A stretch of 64,000 nt of DNA from Pseudomonas viridiflava (GCF_900583165.1 NZ_UTKY01000016.1:186001-250000), one strand, 5' to 3'. Numbered from the stretch's first letter, positions 8,450-19,397 are shown. The notes: generated by a model not told the origin, from the sequence alone. Translations and numbers: made by a program.

Positions 8450-9817
8450 ATGGCAAAGGCCAAGCGCATGTACGGCTGCACAGAGTGCGGCGCGACCTTT
8501 CCCAAGTGGGCCGGCCAGTGCGGCGAGTGCGGTGCGTGGAACACCCTGACTGAAACCATGATCGAAAGCGGCGGCGCAGCGGCCCCCACCGGCCGTGCCG
8601 GCTGGACTGGGCAGCAGGCGCAGATCAAGACCTTGGCCGAAGTCAGCGTCGAAGAAATCCCGCGTTTTTCCACCGCCTCCGGTGAGCTCGACCGGGTACT
8701 CGGTGGCGGCCTGGTGGACGGTTCGGTGGTGCTGATCGGCGGTGACCCAGGCATCGGCAAGTCGACGATTCTTTTGCAAACCCTGTGCAGCATCGCCAGC
8801 CGCATGCCGGCGCTGTACGTCACCGGTGAAGAATCACAGCAGCAAGTGGCCATGCGCGCCCGTCGCCTGGGCTTGCCCCAAGACCAACTGCGGGTCATGA
8901 CCGAGACCTGTATCGAAAGCATCATCGCCACGGCGCGTATCGAAAAGCCCAAGGTCATGGTGATCGACTCGATCCAGACGATTTTTACCGAGCAACTGCA
9001 ATCGGCGCCGGGCGGCGTGTCCCAGGTGCGCGAGAGCGCGGCGCTGCTGGTGCGCTATGCCAAGCAGAGCGGCACGGCGATTTTCCTGGTGGGCCATGTG
9101 ACCAAAGAGGGCGCGCTGGCCGGGCCGCGGGTGTTGGAGCATATGGTCGACACCGTGTTGTATTTCGAGGGCGAGTCCGATGGACGCTTGCGCTTGTTGC
9201 GGGCGGTCAAGAACCGTTTCGGCGCGGTCAACGAGTTGGGCGTATTCGCCATGACCGACCGAGGGCTGAAAGAGGTCTCCAACCCCTCGGCGATTTTTCT
9301 TACCCGTGCCCAGGAAGAAGTCCCAGGCAGTGTGGTAATGGCCACGTGGGAAGGCACCCGGCCAATGCTGGTGGAAGTGCAGGCGTTGGTGGATGACAGC
9401 CATTTGGCTAACCCACGGCGTGTCACCTTGGGCTTGGATCAGAACCGGTTGGCGATGTTGCTAGCGGTATTGCACCGGCATGGCGGCATTCCGACCCACG
9501 ACCAGGACGTGTTTCTTAACGTGGTGGGCGGGGTCAAGGTGCTGGAGACCGCGTCCGACCTGGCGTTGATGGCGGCGGTAATGTCCAGTCTGCGTAACAA
9601 GCCATTGCCCCATGACCTGCTGGTGTTTGGTGAAGTTGGGTTGTCGGGTGAGGTGCGCCCGGTGCCGAGCGGGCAGGAGCGGTTGAAGGAAGCGGCCAAG
9701 CATGGCTTCAAGCGAGCGATCGTGCCTAAGGGCAATGCGCCGAAGGAGTCGCCGCCGGGGATCAAGATTATCGGGGTGACGCGCTTGGAGCAGGCGTTGG
9801 ATGCGCTGTTCGAATAA
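8450..9817 (+). CDS. radA: DNA repair protein RadA (Sms)
   Basis: 455 residues. The N-terminal C4 zinc motif uses Cys10, Cys13, Cys24 and Cys27. The RecA-like ATPase has Walker A GDPGIGKST (98-106) and the RadA-specific KNRFG motif around 256-260. The C-terminal third is a Lon-protease-like scaffold domain. RadA acts on branched recombination intermediates as a DnaB-like helicase during repair and transformation. Strong RBS (TTGGAGG) 8 bases before the ATG. It sits between ankB and a PilZ gene. Confidence 0.96.
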   Translation: MAKAKRMYGCTECGATFPKWAGQCGECGAWNTLTETMIESGGAAAPTGRAGWTGQQAQIKTLAEVSVEEIPRFSTASGELDRVLGGGLVDGSVVLIGGDPGIGKSTILLQTLCSIASRMPALYVTGEESQQQVAMRARRLGLPQDQLRVMTETCIESIIATARIEKPKVMVIDSIQTIFTEQLQSAPGGVSQVRESAALLVRYAKQSGTAIFLVGHVTKEGALAGPRVLEHMVDTVLYFEGESDGRLRLLRAVKNRFGAVNELGVFAMTDRGLKEVSNPSAIFLTRAQEEVPGSVVMATWEGTRPMLVEVQALVDDSHLANPRRVTLGLDQNRLAMLLAVLHRHGGIPTHDQDVFLNVVGGVKVLETASDLALMAAVMSSLRNKPLPHDLLVFGEVGLSGEVRPVPSGQERLKEAAKHGFKRAIVPKGNAPKESPPGIKIIGVTRLEQALDALFE

Positions 9818-9840
9818 CTCAGCAACCCCACAAAACCCAT

Positions 9841-9927
9841 GTGGGAGGGGGCTTGCTCCCGATAGCGGTCTGCCAATCACTGAAGTATTGGCTGACCCAC
9901 TGCCATCGGGGGCAAGCCCCCTCCCAC
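9841..9927. repeat. REPIN (paired REP, GTGGGAGGGGGC type)
   Basis: GTGGGAGGGGGCTTGC at 9841 and its inverted copy ending CTCCCAC at 9927 form a paired palindromic element between radA and the PilZ gene. Confidence 0.9.
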
Positions 9928-9946
9928 ATTTGAATGGTGTTGCTTG

Positions 9947-10321
9947 TTAGATCTCCAGCAAGGCCGCCAATTCCCGGTGCAGTTCCTCTTCGTCACCCAG
10001 GTTCAACTCGATCAAGCGCCTTAGATGACTGATCGAATCCAAATCGATGTGCTCACACACAAACCCCAACTGCCCATGATCGTCATGGGCCAGTCGCACC
10101 TGCATGTGCACATCGGTCTCGGCATCCAGGTGGATATCCACATCAAATGGCTGGGCGCTATCCCCCAGCCACGGCTCGGGCCGTTGCACCAACAATCCCT
10201 TCAATGACAAATCCACCAATTGCACGGCCCATTCCCGGCCGTTTTGCCGAAGTTCGGTCTTGGCGTCAAAGGCGATCCTGCGGAAACGGCGGCGATCAGA
10301 CGCGTGTTCGGTCATGGTCAA
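9947..10321 (-). CDS. PilZ-domain c-di-GMP-binding protein
   Basis: 124 residues. It has the two PilZ ligand motifs: an arginine-rich RRRFRR near residue 9 (RxxxR class) and DLSLKG around 37-42 (D/NxSxxG). The rest is a compact beta-barrel and a C-terminal acidic helix (GDEEELHRELAALLEI). It is predicted to bind cyclic di-GMP and to pass the signal to an unknown partner. ATG at 10315 (MTEHASD) is an alternative start. The MorA-like cyclic di-GMP enzyme encoded 5 kb away may affect the same pool, though no direct link can be seen. Confidence 0.88.
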   Translation of the reverse strand: MTMTEHASDRRRFRRIAFDAKTELRQNGREWAVQLVDLSLKGLLVQRPEPWLGDSAQPFDVDIHLDAETDVHMQVRLAHDDHGQLGFVCEHIDLDSISHLRRLIELNLGDEEELHRELAALLEI

Positions 10322-10489
10322 ACCCTCTGTGGATAAGGGGAGTGTAGCTATTAGCCATTATTGGGTATTTATTTCTGCTTTTTTTGCCCGTAGAAGGCTC
10401 TAGACCAACGTAGGGGGGTGGCCTTTAAGGCCAACAGCGCTAAACTCGGAACGGCTGTCCTTTCTGTCCACCCTGGCTGGAATATAAAA

Positions 10490-12556
10490 ATGAAAAATAA
10501 TAATAGCCTGCTACGCCACTTACCCTGGCTGGTGCTGGCAATCGTAGGAGCGTGCGCCCTGGGCGTAGTGGCCTTGCGCCGCGGCGAGGCGATCAACGCC
10601 TTGTGGATTGTGGTCGCTGCTGTGGCCATCTACTTGGTTGCTTACCGCTACTACAGCCTGTTCATCGCCAATAACGTGATGCAACTCGATCCACGGCGGG
10701 CCACCCCCGCAGTGATCAACAACGACGGTCTGGACTATGTGCCGACCAACAAACACATCCTTTTTGGTCACCACTTTGCGGCGATTGCCGGTGCAGGTCC
10801 GCTGGTCGGCCCGGTACTGGCTGCGCAAATGGGTTACCTGCCCGGCACGCTCTGGCTGATTGCCGGCGTGGTGCTGGCTGGTGCGGTGCAGGACTTTATG
10901 GTCCTGTTCCTGTCCACTCGTCGCAACGGCCGTTCCCTGGGGGACATGGTTCGCGAAGAGATGGGCCGCATTCCGGGGACCATCGCGCTGTTTGGCTGCT
11001 TCCTGATCATGATCATCATCCTCGCGGTGCTGGCGCTGATCGTCGTGAAGGCGCTGGCCGAGAGCCCGTGGGGCATCTTTACGGTGATGGCGACCATCCC
11101 GATCGCGATGTTCATGGGCATTTACATGCGCTACATCCGCCCGGGCCGCATCGGTGAGATCTCGATCATCGGCGTGCTGTTGCTGCTGGGTTCGATCTGG
11201 CTGGGCGGGCAGATTGCTGCTGACCCGGTCTGGGCCAAGGCCTTCACCTTCACCGGCATTCAAATTACCTGGATGCTGATCGGCTACGGTTTTGTCGCGG
11301 CAGTACTGCCGGTATGGCTAATCCTGGCGCCGCGTGACTACCTCTCGACCTTCCTGAAAATCGGCACCATCATCGCCCTGGCAATCGGCATCCTGGTCAC
11401 CATGCCAGACTTGAAAATGCCTGCGTTGACCCAGTTCATCGACGGCACCGGCCCGGTGTGGAAGGGCGGTCTGTTCCCGTTCTTGTTCATCACCATCGCT
11501 TGTGGCGCGGTCTCGGGTTTCCATGCGCTGATTTCTTCGGGCACGACGCCGAAGTTGCTGGCCAACGAAAGCCACGCCCGTTACATCGGTTACGGCGGCA
11601 TGTTGATGGAGTCGTTCGTCGCCATCATGGCCATGGTTGCCGCTTCGGTGATCGAGCCAGGCGTGTACTTCGCCATGAACAGCCCGGCTGCGGTGGTCGG
11701 TTCTGACGTGGTGACCGTTGCGCAAACGGTCAGCAGTTGGGGCTTTGCGATTACGCCTGAGGCGCTGTCGGCCGTGGCCCGTGACATCGGTGAAACCACT
11801 ATCCTGGCGCGTGCCGGCGGTGCGCCGACGCTCGCGGTAGGTATCGCGCAGATCCTGCACAGTGTGCTGCCGGGTGAAAACACCATGGCATTCTGGTACC
11901 ACTTTGCGATTCTGTTCGAAGCGCTGTTCATTCTTACCGCAGTCGACGCCGGTACCCGTGCCGGTCGCTTCATGCTGCAAGACCTGCTGGGTTCCTTCGT
12001 GCCGGCGCTCAAACGCACTGAATCGTGGACGGCCAACCTGATCGCCACCGCAGGTTGCGTGGCCATGTGGGGTTACCTGCTGTACCAAGGCGTGATCGAC
12101 CCACTGGGCGGGATCAACACCTTGTGGCCGCTGTTTGGTATCTCCAACCAGATGCTGGCAGGTATCGCGCTGATGCTGGCCACCGTCGTGCTGATCAAAA
12201 TGAAGCGCCAGCGCTACATCTGGGTGACCATGCTGCCAGCGGTATGGCTGCTGATCTGCACCACCACCGCAGGCTTCATCAAGCTGTTCGACGCCAACCC
12301 AGCGATTGGCTTCCTGTCGCTGGCCAAGAAGTACAGCGATGCGTTGGCCAACGGCCAGATCCTCGCGCCGGCCAAGAGCATCGACCAGATGCAACACGTG
12401 ATCTGGAACGCCTACACCAACGCAACGCTGACGGCGCTGTTCCTGTTCGTGGTATTCAGCATCCTGTTCTATGCGCTCAAGGTCGGCGTCGCCGCCTGGG
12501 GCAACAAAGAACGTACGGATAAAGAAGCCCCGTTCCAGGCCCAGCCGGACGCGTGA
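10490..12556 (+). CDS. cstA: CstA-family carbon starvation / pyruvate transporter
   Basis: 688 residues from ATG 10490 (MKNNNSLLRHLPW). A longer in-frame start at 10418 would add a non-hydrophobic tail. It has many transmembrane helices and the CstA family signature regions (GHHFAAIAGAGPLVGP near residue 85; STRRNGRSLGDMV). CstA/BtsT proteins are proton-coupled importers of pyruvate, and in some bacteria peptides. It heads a three-gene set with yjiX and yjiA, as in E. coli btsT-yjiX-yjiA and in other pseudomonads. Transported substrate in this strain is inferred from family. Confidence 0.93.
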   Translation: MKNNNSLLRHLPWLVLAIVGACALGVVALRRGEAINALWIVVAAVAIYLVAYRYYSLFIANNVMQLDPRRATPAVINNDGLDYVPTNKHILFGHHFAAIAGAGPLVGPVLAAQMGYLPGTLWLIAGVVLAGAVQDFMVLFLSTRRNGRSLGDMVREEMGRIPGTIALFGCFLIMIIILAVLALIVVKALAESPWGIFTVMATIPIAMFMGIYMRYIRPGRIGEISIIGVLLLLGSIWLGGQIAADPVWAKAFTFTGIQITWMLIGYGFVAAVLPVWLILAPRDYLSTFLKIGTIIALAIGILVTMPDLKMPALTQFIDGTGPVWKGGLFPFLFITIACGAVSGFHALISSGTTPKLLANESHARYIGYGGMLMESFVAIMAMVAASVIEPGVYFAMNSPAAVVGSDVVTVAQTVSSWGFAITPEALSAVARDIGETTILARAGGAPTLAVGIAQILHSVLPGENTMAFWYHFAILFEALFILTAVDAGTRAGRFMLQDLLGSFVPALKRTESWTANLIATAGCVAMWGYLLYQGVIDPLGGINTLWPLFGISNQMLAGIALMLATVVLIKMKRQRYIWVTMLPAVWLLICTTTAGFIKLFDANPAIGFLSLAKKYSDALANGQILAPAKSIDQMQHVIWNAYTNATLTALFLFVVFSILFYALKVGVAAWGNKERTDKEAPFQAQPDA

Positions 12557-12571
12557 TAGAGGATTGCAGCC

Positions 12572-12769
12572 ATGTTCAATGACATCAGTCGTCTTGGGAA
12601 ATACCTCGGTCAGGCCGCCCGCCTGATGGTCGGCATGCCCGACTACGACACGTACGTCGAGCATATGCAAACCAAGCACCCGGACAAGCCGATGATGGAC
12701 TACAAGGCGTTCTTCCGGGAACGCCAGGAGGCTCGTTACGGCGGTAAGGGTGGGCCCAAGTGCTGTTGA
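12572..12769 (+). CDS. yjiX: YbdD/YjiX family protein (DUF466)
   Basis: 65 residues, starting 16 bp after cstA. It shows the DUF466 pattern: amphipathic start, [37 protein letters not shown] and a C-terminal KCC. Proteins of this family are always found next to CstA-type transporters and are thought to modulate them, but the mechanism is unknown. The Cys-Cys end is a conserved feature and might bind metal. Confidence 0.93.
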   Translation: MFNDISRLGKYLGQAARLMVGMPDYDTYVEHMQTKHPDKPMMDYKAFFRERQEARYGGKGGPKCC

Positions 12770-12787
12770 GTTAATGCTATATCCCCT

Positions 12788-12873
12788 GTGGGAGGGGGCT
12801 TGCCCCCGATAGCGGTATGTCAGTGACAGATAAGTGCCTGACACACTGCTATCGGGGGCAAGCCCCCTCCCAC
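12788..12873. repeat. REPIN between yjiX and yjiA
   Basis: Paired GTGGGAGGGGGCTTGC elements in inverted orientation. It is nearly identical to the element at 13891-13976, including the normally variable centre (TGTCAGTGACAGATAAGTGCC), so the two look like recent copies of each other. Confidence 0.92.
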
Positions 12874-12912
12874 ATTTGTTTTATGTTCCTTCAGTTATAA
12901 GGAGAACTGTCT

Positions 12913-13872
12913 TTGTCCTCTCCCATTCCGGTAACCATCCTCAGCGGCTTCCTCGGCGCCGGCAAAACCACCTTGCTGCGTCACCTGCTCAAAGCCGAGC
13001 ACGGCCTGAAAATCGCCGTGATCGAAAACGAATTCAGTGATGCCGGTATCGACACCCAACTGCTGGGCGCTGAGCCGGTGCAAGTCATGACCCTGTCCAA
13101 CGGCTGCGTGTGCTGCACCATCCACACCGACCTGACCAAAGCCCTGTACCTGTTGCTCGAACGCCTGGACAGCGGCGAGATCGCCTTTGATCGCCTGGTG
13201 ATCGAGACCACCGGCCTGGCCGACCCGGCACCCGTGGCCCAGACCTTTTTCATCGACGAGGAACTGCGCGAGCGCTACATCCTCGACGGCATCATCACCC
13301 TGGTAGACGCGGCCCATGCCGAGCACCACCTGACCCAGACCATCGCCCAGGCCCAGATTGGCTTCGCGGACCGCCTGCTGATCAGCAAGCGCGACCTGGT
13401 GGACGATGCCACCTTCGATGCGCTCAGCGAACGCCTGACCCGCATCAATCGCCGCGCGCCGATTCGTGTGGTGGACCATGGCAACATCGACCTGGCCGAA
13501 TTGCTCGACGTGCGTGGCTTCAACCTCAACGCCGGCATGAGCCTGCGCCCGGTCAGCGCTGCGCCGTCCATCGACCGGATTTCCAGCCTGGTACTGCGCA
13601 CCGACCAGCCGCTGGATATCGACCGCCTCAGCGAGTTCATGAACGAACTCCTGGAAGACCATGGCAAGCAACTGCTGCGCTACAAAGGCGTACTGAACAT
13701 TGCCGGCGAAGACCGGCGCATGGTGTTTCAGGGCGTGCTGAAGCTCTACGGCTTCGACTGGGATACCGAGTGGGCCGAGGGCGAGGCGCGGGAGAGTGTG
13801 ATCGTATTTATTGCTGATGAGTTGCCGGAGGACAAGATTCGCGAAGGCTTCCAGCGCGTCTATCAACCCTGA
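12913..13872 (+). CDS. yjiA: YjiA/CobW-family GTPase (metal chaperone type)
   Basis: 319 residues. G3E-family GTPase with P-loop GFLGAGKTTLL (about 12-22), the metal-binding GCVCC motif at about 64-68, and base-recognition SKRD near 160. A CobW C-terminal domain follows. Members bind zinc, cobalt or nickel and couple GTP hydrolysis to metal delivery; here it accompanies the CstA transporter genes. The start is TTG at 12913: AAGGAG lies 8-10 bases upstream and the sequence MSSPIPVTILSGF begins right at the beta strand before the P-loop. Confidence 0.92.
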   Translation: MSSPIPVTILSGFLGAGKTTLLRHLLKAEHGLKIAVIENEFSDAGIDTQLLGAEPVQVMTLSNGCVCCTIHTDLTKALYLLLERLDSGEIAFDRLVIETTGLADPAPVAQTFFIDEELRERYILDGIITLVDAAHAEHHLTQTIAQAQIGFADRLLISKRDLVDDATFDALSERLTRINRRAPIRVVDHGNIDLAELLDVRGFNLNAGMSLRPVSAAPSIDRISSLVLRTDQPLDIDRLSEFMNELLEDHGKQLLRYKGVLNIAGEDRRMVFQGVLKLYGFDWDTEWAEGEARESVIVFIADELPEDKIREGFQRVYQP

Positions 13873-13890
13873 CTTGAAATGCCATCCAAT

Positions 13891-13976
13891 GTGGGAGGGG
13901 GCTTGCCCCCGATAGCGGCATGTCAGTGACAGATAAGTGCCTGACATACTGCTATCGGGGGCAAGCCCCCTCCCAC
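13891..13976. repeat. REPIN downstream of yjiA
   Basis: Second copy of the near-identical REPIN pair that brackets yjiA. It differs from the copy at 12788 at only a few positions. Confidence 0.92.
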
Positions 13977-14021
13977 ATTTTTGAATGCATTGCAGGTTGA
14001 GAAAGCAGTGTTTTCAGGCAT

Positions 14022-14052
14022 AAAAAAGCCCGGTTCTAGAGCCGGGCTTTTC
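14022..14052 (-). terminator. Terminator of glyA
   Basis: AAAAGCCCGG and CCGGGCTTTT arms flank TTCTAGAG. It lies 17 bp beyond the glyA stop, and A/T tracts on both sides allow termination in either direction. Confidence 0.85.
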
Positions 14053-14068
14053 ATTCAAGCAATTGCAA

Positions 14069-15322
14069 TCAAGCGCCGTACACCGGCAGCTTCTTGCAGA
14101 TGGCCTTGACCTTCTCACGGACCGCGTCGATCACGGCTTCGTTGTTCAGGTCTGCCAGGATGTCGCAGATCCAGCCAGCCAGTTCCTTGCACTCTGCTTC
14201 TTTGAAACCACGAGTGGTCACAGCCGGGGTGCCGAAGCGCAGGCCTGAGGTGACGAACGGCGAACGTGGGTCGTTCGGCACGGAGTTTTTGTTCACGGTG
14301 ATGAAAGCTTTGCCCAGGGCAGCGTCAGCATCTTTACCGGAAATGTCCTGCTTGATCAGCGACAGCAGGAACAGGTGGTTTTCAGTCCCGCCGGACACCA
14401 CGTCAAAGCCGCGTTCGATGAACACGCTGGCCATGGTCTGGGCGTTCTTGACCACTTGTTGCTGGTAGGTCTTGAACTCAGGCTGCAAAGCTTCCTTGAA
14501 GCAGATCGCTTTGGCGGCGATCACGTGCTCCAGTGGGCCGCCTTGGGCGCCCGGGAATACGGCGGAGTTCAGCTTTTTCTCGATCTCGGCATTGGCGCGC
14601 GCCAGGATCAAGCCGCCACGTGGACCACGCAGGGTCTTGTGGGTGGTGGTGGTCACGACGTCAGCGAACGGCACTGGGTTCGGGTAGACGCCAGCGGCGA
14701 CCAGACCGGCTACGTGAGCCATGTCGACGAACAGGTAGGCGCCGACTTTATCAGCGATAGCGCGGAAGCGTGGGAAGTCCAGGATCTGCGAGTAGGCAGA
14801 GAAACCGGCCACGATCATTTTTGGCTTGTGTTCAACCGCCAGGCGCTCGACTTCGTCGTAGTCGATCAGGCCGTTGGCATCGATGCCGTATTGAACGGCG
14901 TTGTACAACTTGCCCGAGGACGAAACGCTGGCGCCGTGGGTCAGGTGACCGCCGTGGGCCAGGCTCATGCCCAGGATGGTGTCGCCGCCTTGCAGCAGGG
15001 CCAGGTACACGGCGCTGTTGGCTTGGGAGCCGGCGTGCGGCTGGACGTTGGCGTAATCGGCGCCGAACAGTTCTTTGGCACGGTCGATGGCCAGTTGCTC
15101 AACCACGTCGACGTACTCGCAACCGCCATAGTAGCGCTTGCCTGGGTAGCCTTCGGCGTACTTGTTGGTCAGAACCGAGCCTTGAGCCTCCATGACCGCA
15201 GGGCTGGTGTAGTTTTCCGAAGCGATCAGCTCAATGTGCTCTTCCTGGCGCACGGCTTCTTGCTCCATGGCGGCAAAGAGATCGGCGTCGTACTTGGCAA
15301 TAGTCAAATCACGGCTGAACAT
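14069..15322 (-). CDS. glyA: Serine hydroxymethyltransferase
   Basis: 417 residues from ATG 15322 ([12 protein letters not shown]), the usual SHMT start; a start four codons upstream is possible. PLP enzyme that interconverts serine and glycine with tetrahydrofolate. The PLP lysine lies in [14 protein letters not shown], and the conserved [10 protein letters not shown] and LIASENYTS segments are present. It neighbours the morA-like gene as in P. aeruginosa, where this paralogue is glyA3; which of the paralogues this is cannot be settled from the window. Confidence 0.96.
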   Translation of the reverse strand: MFSRDLTIAKYDADLFAAMEQEAVRQEEHIELIASENYTSPAVMEAQGSVLTNKYAEGYPGKRYYGGCEYVDVVEQLAIDRAKELFGADYANVQPHAGSQANSAVYLALLQGGDTILGMSLAHGGHLTHGASVSSSGKLYNAVQYGIDANGLIDYDEVERLAVEHKPKMIVAGFSAYSQILDFPRFRAIADKVGAYLFVDMAHVAGLVAAGVYPNPVPFADVVTTTTHKTLRGPRGGLILARANAEIEKKLNSAVFPGAQGGPLEHVIAAKAICFKEALQPEFKTYQQQVVKNAQTMASVFIERGFDVVSGGTENHLFLLSLIKQDISGKDADAALGKAFITVNKNSVPNDPRSPFVTSGLRFGTPAVTTRGFKEAECKELAGWICDILADLNNEAVIDAVREKVKAICKKLPVYGA

Positions 15323-15449
15323 GGCGGTCCTCAAGGATCGGGGGCAGAAAAGGAGGGCATTCTAACCCAATGGGTTTTAGATGGCATATGAAAGGACATC
15401 ATGTCGCGGACAAGTGGGATTCACTTGGAGACAAGCGGTGCCAGTGCAG

Positions 15450-15525
15450 GCCTCATCGGGAGCAAGCCCCCTCCCACATTTGAAATGCATTCCAAGGTGG
15501 GAGGGGGCTTGCCCCCGATGAGGCC
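15450..15525. repeat. REP pair upstream of glyA, outward-facing layout
   Basis: The order of the two half elements is reversed compared with the other REPINs: the CCTCATCGGGAGCAAGCCCCCTCC unit comes first and the GGAGGGGGCTTGCCCCCGATGAGG unit second, only ~24 bp apart. Both ends carry CCTCATCGG rather than the GCTATCGG tail. Confidence 0.85.
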
Positions 15526-15545
15526 AGTGGCCTCACCTCAAAATC

Positions 15546-18500
15546 TCAATCGAACATGAACAGCGCATCATTGCTGAACTGCGCCTCAAATTGATTCGCC
15601 GGCATCGGCCGCCCGAACAGGTAACCCTGTACTTCGTCGCAACCGTGTTCACGCAGGAAATCCAGCTGCTCATGGGTCTCCACACCCTCGGCGATTACCG
15701 CCAGGTTCAGGCTGTGGGCCATGGCAATAATGGCGCGGGCGATCTGCGCATCCTGCTCGCCGGACGGCAAGCCATCGACGAAGGTGCGGTCGATCTTCAG
15801 CACGTCGATGGGGAACTGCTTGAGGTAGTTGAGCGACGAGTAACCCGTGCCGAAGTCGTCGACCGCAATGCTCAGGCCCAGGTTTTTCAGGCTGTCGAGG
15901 ATGTGCAGGGCTTCGTTGACTTCGCGCATCAGGATACTTTCAGTCAGCTCCAGCTCCAGGCACGCCGGCGGCAGGCCGGTGTCCTTGAGGATGGTGGCGA
16001 TGCGTGTACCCAGTTGGCCATCGGAGAACTGCCGCGCCGAGATGTTCACCGAGACCTTCGGTACGCGTACTTTGTTTTGGTGCCAGGTCTTGAGCTGGCG
16101 GCACGCCTCGCGAATCACCCAGTCGCCCACATCCACCACCAGGCCTAGCTCTTCCAGCACCGGAATGAAGTCCCCCGGCGGCACCAGGCCACGTCGCGGG
16201 TGACGCCAGCGCAGCAGGGCTTCGGCCCCGGTCAGGCGTTTGCCGTCGCCGCTGAATTGCGGCTGGTAATAAAGCACGAATTCGTCTTGGTCCAGGGCAT
16301 GGCGCAGGTCGCTTTCGAGCTCCAGGCGCTCCAGGGCGCTGGCGTTCATGTCCGCCTGGTAGAACTGGAAGTTGTTCTTGCCACGTTCCTTGGCGTGATA
16401 CATCGCCGTGTCGGCGTTTTTCATCAGCTGGCTCAGCTCGTTGCCGTCCTGCGGGCTCAGGGCGATGCCGATACTGGCGGTCACAAAAAACTCGCGGCCT
16501 TCCAGCACAAACGGCTTCACCAGGCTGGCGAGAATCTGCTCGGCCACATGAATCGCCCGGTTCAGCGCCATTTCGCGGCTGACCCGGGGTTGCAGCAGCA
16601 GGGTGAACTCGTCACCGCCCATGCGTGCCACGGTGTCATCTTCGGCAACGCAGCCGAGCAGGCGCGTGGCCATTTCCTTGAGCATGCGGTCGCCGGCGGC
16701 GTGGCCGAGGGAGTCGTTGATCGGCTTGAAACGGTCGAGGTCAAGGAACATCAACACCACCCACGACTTCTGCCGTTCCGCCGATTGCAGCGCAGTGTGC
16801 AGGCGGTCCTGGAACAGCGTGCGGTTGGGCAGGTGGGTGAGGGCGTCGTAGTAGGCCAGGCGGTGGATGCGCTGTTCGCTGGCCTTGCGCTCGCTGATAT
16901 CGCTGAAGAAACACACGTAGCTGGCCAGGTCGCCTTCATCGTCGAACACGGCGGTAATGCCGACCCACGCCGGGTAGTGTTCGCCATTGCGGCGCTTGAG
17001 CCACACTTCGCCTTCCCAGGTGCTGTGCTGGTGTAGCTGCTTGAGCACGTAGCGCAGGTGGGCTTCCTGTTGCTCGTCGACGGTGAGCATGTTCGGTAAC
17101 TGATCGAGCACGTCGGCCACTTCATAGCCGCTGACTCGGCTGAACGCCTCGTTGGCCTGCACGATATAGCCCGCCGGGTCGGTGATCAGGATCGCCGAGG
17201 TGGAGTGCTCAAATACCGTGGCCGCCATGCGCAGGTCTTTCTCGGCGCGGCGTTGCTGGCTGATATCGCGGCCGACCCCGAGGATGCCCTCGAAGGCGCC
17301 GTGTTCGTCCCACACCAGCACCAGGCGTAACTCGATCGGCACCTTGCGGCCGTCGGCGCGCAGGCAATCGAACAGGTACAACTGGGTCTGCGCTTCATCA
17401 CGCAGCTTGTTCAAGGCCTCGGCGTCGCCCAATGCGCGGCTGACGTGCTCCACCAGGCTGTAGATACCGCTCAGTTGCTGCGGGTTGGCGATGATTGACT
17501 GCCAGCCGTTCTTGAATACCCAGTCCACGTCATAACCCAATACGGCATTCACCGATGGGCTGATGTAGTTGAGGGCCAACTGGCTGTCGGTGGAGCAGAT
17601 GACATCGCTGATGCTCTCGGCCAGCATCCGGTAGCGCTGCTCGCTGTCGCGCAAGGATTCGCTGGCTTCGATCTGGTCGGTGATGTCCTTGGCCACGCCG
17701 ATGATACGGGTGACCTGCGCCGACTTGTCCCGGGCCAGGGCTTGTTCGCGGATTTCAAAACGCCGCCACTGGTTATTGCGGTGACGGAAGCGCAGTTGGC
17801 ATTGCAACTGGGTCCCGTAGCCCGCTTGACGCTGCTGTAGGCGCAAGTCGTGGTAATACTCGGCGTCTTCAGGGTGCAGCAGAATTTCCCAGAAGTACTC
17901 GCCCATTTGCTGCAGTTCGGCTTTGTTATAGCCGAGGGTGTGGCCTAAATGGTGGTTGCTGAAAATCATGCGCTGGCTGATCACGTCCTGCACATACAGG
18001 TGGTCGGGCACAGTGCGCACCACGTCCGACCAGAAGCTCTCACGCTCCACCAGCGACAGCTCGATCAGCTTGCGGCTGGTGATGTCGCTGATGCTGAGGA
18101 TCACGGCCTTGAAGTCATCCCGCTGCTCGGGCAGGCGCATCACCAGCCACAGGTATTGATCGTTGCCGGCCACGTCCTTGAGCTGGATTTCCAGTTCAAG
18201 CTGACTCTGTTGGGTGAGGACGGCTTCGAGTATCTGGTAGCCAATAGACGTGGGGTTGCGCGGGCAATCATCGATCAGCCGTTCCCACGCTTCTTCGCAC
18301 GAACCCACGTTCAGCAGGCGTACCGCCACCTGGTTGACCTCGGTGATGCGCAGTTCCTTGAGCAATTGCTGGCGGGCGAGGAGGTTGTCTTCCAGCCAGG
18401 CGTGCAGTTGCGTGCGGGTCTGGAAGTGGGCCTTGGCGAAGAACGCGCTGAGGCTCGACAGGTCCAGAACGCAGAGCGCCACGCCGGTGCCTTCGAAAAT

Positions 18501-19397
18501 ATCCTGGTAACGCCGCCGGCCCTCATGCACCTGGCGCTGGCGACGGCGCATGTTAAGCAGCACGATCACCGGGATCAGCGAAAACGCCAGGCCCAGCAGA
18601 CATTTGCCAATGAACGCCGGCAGCAGTTGCTCCAGCACGGCGGTGCGGTCAAACAGCCCGCGCAATTGCCAGTCGCTTTTGCTCAGAGGGGTGACCAGTA
18701 CGCTTTTATTCAGCTCATCTGGTGTGAGCGCACTGGCCCACTGGGCCGGCATGCCGCTGTCACGGCTGATAACGCGGTGGTTGAGGCGGTTCTCGATGGC
18801 CCACATCGGGCGCTGGCCCTGGCCGTCCTGGCGGGTGAGGTTGACCAGGTAGTTGGGGGCCAGGCGCAGCACCCAATACACTTTCGAGCCACCGCTGGGC
18901 TGGTGCAGCAATAGATAGATGAGGGTGCCGTCGCTGTTGTTGCTCAGGTAATAGGACTGGGAGTGGCTGCGTTGTACCAACTCTTCGAGCCAGGCGCCGT
19001 CCTGGCTGTCGGCGGCGCTGTCGCTGATCATTGCCCCGCTGGGGGCGAGCAGGGCAATGCTGCGCAGTTCCGGCAGGGAACGCTGCAAGGTGTGCATCAG
19101 GGCTTGTTGCTGCTCGCTGTCGCGCGGCGGTTCGACGATTGGCAGCAGGTTCAGGGCGATTTTTGCGCTGAGGGCCATGTTCAGGCTGATCTGTTCAGCC
19201 AGGTCGGCGCTGTAGTCGATGGTGTATTGCTGCTGGTCTTTCTGGTTTTGTTGCAGCTGGTCGAGCAGTTGCCAGAACAATAAGGCGAGCAACATGAGGA
19301 CGAGCGTCGCCAATGCGCCTTTAAGGGTGCCGTGCAGGGGCGCTCCCGGCGCTAGATGAGCGGCGCGCAAGGGAGTTGGCGGCGTGACTTTGGACAA
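15546..19397 (-). CDS. morA: MorA-like membrane sensor with PAS, GGDEF and EAL domains
   Basis: 1283 residues. Two transmembrane helices (about 29-46 and 264-282) enclose a periplasmic sensor region. Several PAS/PAC units follow (about 290-820), then GGDEF (motif GGDEF near 928) and EAL (EALLRW near 1056, with [22 protein letters not shown] and EGVET). Both active sites look complete, so it may both make and break c-di-GMP. The RxxD inhibition site before GGDEF reads AEDD, so product inhibition there is probably lost. MorA controls flagellar timing, motility and biofilm in pseudomonads. The glyA neighbour matches the P. aeruginosa morA locus; P. aeruginosa MorA is somewhat longer. Confidence 0.88.
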   Translation of the reverse strand: MSKVTPPTPLRAAHLAPGAPLHGTLKGALATLVLMLLALLFWQLLDQLQQNQKDQQQYTIDYSADLAEQISLNMALSAKIALNLLPIVEPPRDSEQQQALMHTLQRSLPELRSIALLAPSGAMISDSAADSQDGAWLEELVQRSHSQSYYLSNNSDGTLIYLLLHQPSGGSKVYWVLRLAPNYLVNLTRQDGQGQRPMWAIENRLNHRVISRDSGMPAQWASALTPDELNKSVLVTPLSKSDWQLRGLFDRTAVLEQLLPAFIGKCLLGLAFSLIPVIVLLNMRRRQRQVHEGRRRYQDIFEGTGVALCVLDLSSLSAFFAKAHFQTRTQLHAWLEDNLLARQQLLKELRITEVNQVAVRLLNVGSCEEAWERLIDDCPRNPTSIGYQILEAVLTQQSQLELEIQLKDVAGNDQYLWLVMRLPEQRDDFKAVILSISDITSRKLIELSLVERESFWSDVVRTVPDHLYVQDVISQRMIFSNHHLGHTLGYNKAELQQMGEYFWEILLHPEDAEYYHDLRLQQRQAGYGTQLQCQLRFRHRNNQWRRFEIREQALARDKSAQVTRIIGVAKDITDQIEASESLRDSEQRYRMLAESISDVICSTDSQLALNYISPSVNAVLGYDVDWVFKNGWQSIIANPQQLSGIYSLVEHVSRALGDAEALNKLRDEAQTQLYLFDCLRADGRKVPIELRLVLVWDEHGAFEGILGVGRDISQQRRAEKDLRMAATVFEHSTSAILITDPAGYIVQANEAFSRVSGYEVADVLDQLPNMLTVDEQQEAHLRYVLKQLHQHSTWEGEVWLKRRNGEHYPAWVGITAVFDDEGDLASYVCFFSDISERKASEQRIHRLAYYDALTHLPNRTLFQDRLHTALQSAERQKSWVVLMFLDLDRFKPINDSLGHAAGDRMLKEMATRLLGCVAEDDTVARMGGDEFTLLLQPRVSREMALNRAIHVAEQILASLVKPFVLEGREFFVTASIGIALSPQDGNELSQLMKNADTAMYHAKERGKNNFQFYQADMNASALERLELESDLRHALDQDEFVLYYQPQFSGDGKRLTGAEALLRWRHPRRGLVPPGDFIPVLEELGLVVDVGDWVIREACRQLKTWHQNKVRVPKVSVNISARQFSDGQLGTRIATILKDTGLPPACLELELTESILMREVNEALHILDSLKNLGLSIAVDDFGTGYSSLNYLKQFPIDVLKIDRTFVDGLPSGEQDAQIARAIIAMAHSLNLAVIAEGVETHEQLDFLREHGCDEVQGYLFGRPMPANQFEAQFSNDALFMFD

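Noticed and set aside
11318..12844. 508-codon open frame antisense to cstA
   Set aside because: Histidine- and arginine-rich product without domains; a shadow caused by GC-rich codon use of the real gene.
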